Shown in pieces: positions 62,839 to 64,000 of a stretch of 64,000 nucleotides of DNA; the first letter of the stretch is position 1, and each line of letters opens with the position of its first letter. The translations under genes and the position numbers were made by a program. This stretch comes from Pseudomonas sp. S31 (GTDB lineage Bacteria; Pseudomonadota; Gammaproteobacteria; Pseudomonadales; Pseudomonadaceae), in assembly GCF_016648105.1 (NCBI RefSeq), contig NZ_JACVVE010000001.1:124001-188000 (forward strand). Direction: 5' to 3'. A model generated the notes under the pieces. The model ran no database searches and had not been told where the DNA came from. It saw only the letters and a program-made list of their open reading frames with translations.

Positions 62839-62931
62839 CGAGCCCCGCGCTCACCCTTCCGTCATGACGATTTTTCTGCCACTGTCTGCGCGCAGCGCGG
62901 ACCAGCGCGTTGCGCCTTGCCAGGAAGTCGT

Positions 62932-63852
62932 ATGAAAACACAAGAAAAAGGCCACACTCACAATGGCTATCGACGCATCATCCCGTCGATGACCGCGCTA
63001 CTCGAGTTCGAGGCGGTTGCCCGTCTCAGCAGCTTCACCCTGGCCGCCCGCGAGCTGGGGGTGACCCAGGCGGCGGTGAGCAAGCAGGTCAAGCTGCTCG
63101 AGGAAAACCTCGGCGCCCAGTTGTTCCAGCGCCTGCATCGCGGCATCCGCCTGACCGGCGAGGGCCAGGCGCTGTTCGCGGTGATGTCCGAGTCGCTGCA
63201 GAACGTGGCGGCGGTGTTCGACCGCATCAGCGAAGGCAGCGGCGAACAGGAACTGGTGCTGAGCACCACTGCGACCTTCTCGCAACTGCGCGTGATGCCA
63301 CGCCTGAGCAACCTGCGCGCCAGCATGCCCCATGTGCGCCTGCGCCTGGCCACGCAGATGTTCACCGGCGACCTGCGCCACCACGATGTCGACCTGCTGG
63401 TGCGCTATGGTAACGGCCGCTGGAAGGACGGCGAGGCGCTGCACCTGTTCGACGAGGAGATCTTCCCGGTGTGTTCACCGGCCTGGCTGGCTCGCAACGG
63501 CGTTCCCGCTTCGCTGGAAGCCCTGTACGGCGCCGACCTGCTCGATGCCGATGCCACCACCGAAGGCTGGATCACCTGGCCGACCTGGTTCCGTGAACTG
63601 GGCGAGCAGCCGCCGAAACTCCGCTATGGCCTGCGCTGCCACTTGTATACGGACACCATCCAGGCAGCGTTGCACGGGCATGGGGTAGCGCTGGGTTGGG
63701 GGCGGATGCTCGATCACCTGTTGGCGTCAGGCGAGCTGATACGCCTGACCGAACTCACGCTAAAACCGCGCGAAGCCTATTACCTGGTGGTGCCCCATGG
63801 GCGCGACATAACCCCGACCGTGCGCGGCCTGGTGGAGTGGCTGCGCGATTAG
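62932..63852 (+). CDS. LysR family transcriptional regulator
   Basis: A 306-residue regulator. The N-terminal winged helix (about 15-80) has FEAVARLSSFTLAARELGVT, then QAAVSKQVKLLEENLGAQLF. The effector domain follows with LVLSTTATFSQLRVMPRL and ALHGHGVALGWGRMLDHL, typical of GcvA/AmpR-like LysR members. ATG 62932 follows AGGAAG; the longer frame to 62917 adds five residues. Target genes are not evident. LysR targets are often divergent, but the upstream neighbour here is a codirectional START gene, so the target may be elsewhere. Confidence 0.9.
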   Translation: MKTQEKGHTHNGYRRIIPSMTALLEFEAVARLSSFTLAARELGVTQAAVSKQVKLLEENLGAQLFQRLHRGIRLTGEGQALFAVMSESLQNVAAVFDRISEGSGEQELVLSTTATFSQLRVMPRLSNLRASMPHVRLRLATQMFTGDLRHHDVDLLVRYGNGRWKDGEALHLFDEEIFPVCSPAWLARNGVPASLEALYGADLLDADATTEGWITWPTWFRELGEQPPKLRYGLRCHLYTDTIQAALHGHGVALGWGRMLDHLLASGELIRLTELTLKPREAYYLVVPHGRDITPTVRGLVEWLRD

Positions 63853-63878
63853 GTTCACGCAGCGAGGGAAACCAATGA

Positions 63879-63897
63879 CGGCCCGGCCAGCGGGCCG
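63879..63897. terminator. Hairpin between convergent lysR and sodC
   Basis: A perfect 7-bp stem (CGGCCCG / CGGGCCG) with a 5-nt loop lies 27 nt after the LysR stop and 10 nt from the sodC stop. It is likely a bidirectional terminator. Confidence 0.5.
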
Positions 63898-63906
63898 CCC
63901 TGCGGG

Positions 63907-64000
63907 TTACTGCACGACCCCACAGGCCACGCGGGCGCCGCCGCCACCGAGTTTCTCGGGGTGATCGCTGTGGTTGTCGCCACCGGCATGGACCATCAGC
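63907..64000 (-). CDS. sodC: Cu/Zn superoxide dismutase, C-terminal end only
   Basis: The last 30 residues are readable from the window edge to TAA 63907. They read [18 protein letters not shown] then [24 protein letters not shown] and [10 protein letters not shown] are the C-terminal signature of bacterial SodC, including the metal-site His of MVHAGGDN and the disulfide Cys. The protein is normally periplasmic and removes superoxide. The 5' part lies beyond position 64000, so signal peptide and full length cannot be judged. Confidence 0.88.
   Translation of the reverse strand, partial: LMVHAGGDNHSDHPEKLGGGGARVACGVVQ

Noticed and set aside
1..64000. tRNA, rRNA, CRISPR arrays, integrases, transposases and replication origins
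   Set aside because: I looked for conserved tRNA loops, spaced short repeats and recombinase motifs and saw none. The accessory island therefore has no visible mobility gene in this window.

Overview
The window is high-GC chromosomal DNA from a fluorescent or soil Pseudomonas, most likely the P. putida group. Supporting signs are REP/BIME elements with the core GCGGGT-A/G-AACCCGC, Pseudomonas-restricted small families (DUF1652 and a DUF6555-like protein), an OprD-family porin, FecI/FecR surface signalling, a MexAB-OprM-type efflux operon, and a very large multicopper oxidase of the kind known from manganese-oxidising P. putida. No tRNA, rRNA, CRISPR array, transposase or integrase was seen.

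Layout. 1-4764 (minus) is the first 1588 residues of a giant MnxG/McoA-type multicopper oxidase. A near-consensus sigma-54 promoter and a candidate enhancer lie upstream. 5.1-8.5 kb holds small household genes: a hypothetical protein, DUF1652, pirin, an alpha/beta hydrolase and a GNAT acetyltransferase. 8.5-16.9 kb is a 5-oxoproline (pyroglutamate) locus: a divergent GntR regulator with a perfect 19-nt palindrome, then a degenerate NRAMP-fold transporter, pxpA, a DUF1445 hydro-lyase, fused pxpBC, a biotin carboxylase/carrier protein, and an OprD/OpdO-like porin.

17.1-29.3 kb is an accessory island. A PL8 polysaccharide lyase without a signal peptide is transcribed divergently from two overlapping Rhs/YD-repeat genes. 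The upstream Rhs gene carries a nearly identical tandem repeat of 229 residues and is cut by one in-frame TAA. The downstream gene holds the Rhs core and an unrecognised C-terminal tail, with no immunity gene after it.

29.5-32.1 kb is an SsuABC-like ABC importer, followed by LysE and MaoC genes. 33.4-37.9 kb is a CpxR/CpxA-like two-component system divergent from a second BamA paralogue; a perfect CpxR-type box lies between them. 38.5-42.6 kb is an iron-signalling unit (sigma factor, FecR anti-sigma, TonB-dependent receptor) with a Fur box. 42.8-47.9 kb carries CinA-like, DUF421, GH15, Gfo/Idh/MocA and cupin genes.

48.2-56.1 kb is a BaeSR-like two-component system divergent from a three-gene RND efflux operon. 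56.1-61.7 kb holds a methyltransferase, a beta-propeller protein, a sulfonate-binding protein with a flavin monooxygenase, and (S)-ureidoglycine aminohydrolase. 61.8-64 kb has a 45-residue secreted peptide gene, a START-domain protein, a LysR regulator and the 3' end of a Cu/Zn superoxide dismutase gene.

The parts that most deserve follow-up are the PL8-Rhs island with its interrupted gene and repeats, the pyroglutamate operon whose parts add up to a split urea-carboxylase-like architecture, and the CpxR-box/BamA-paralogue arrangement. All identifications come from reading motifs by eye; no database search was run.
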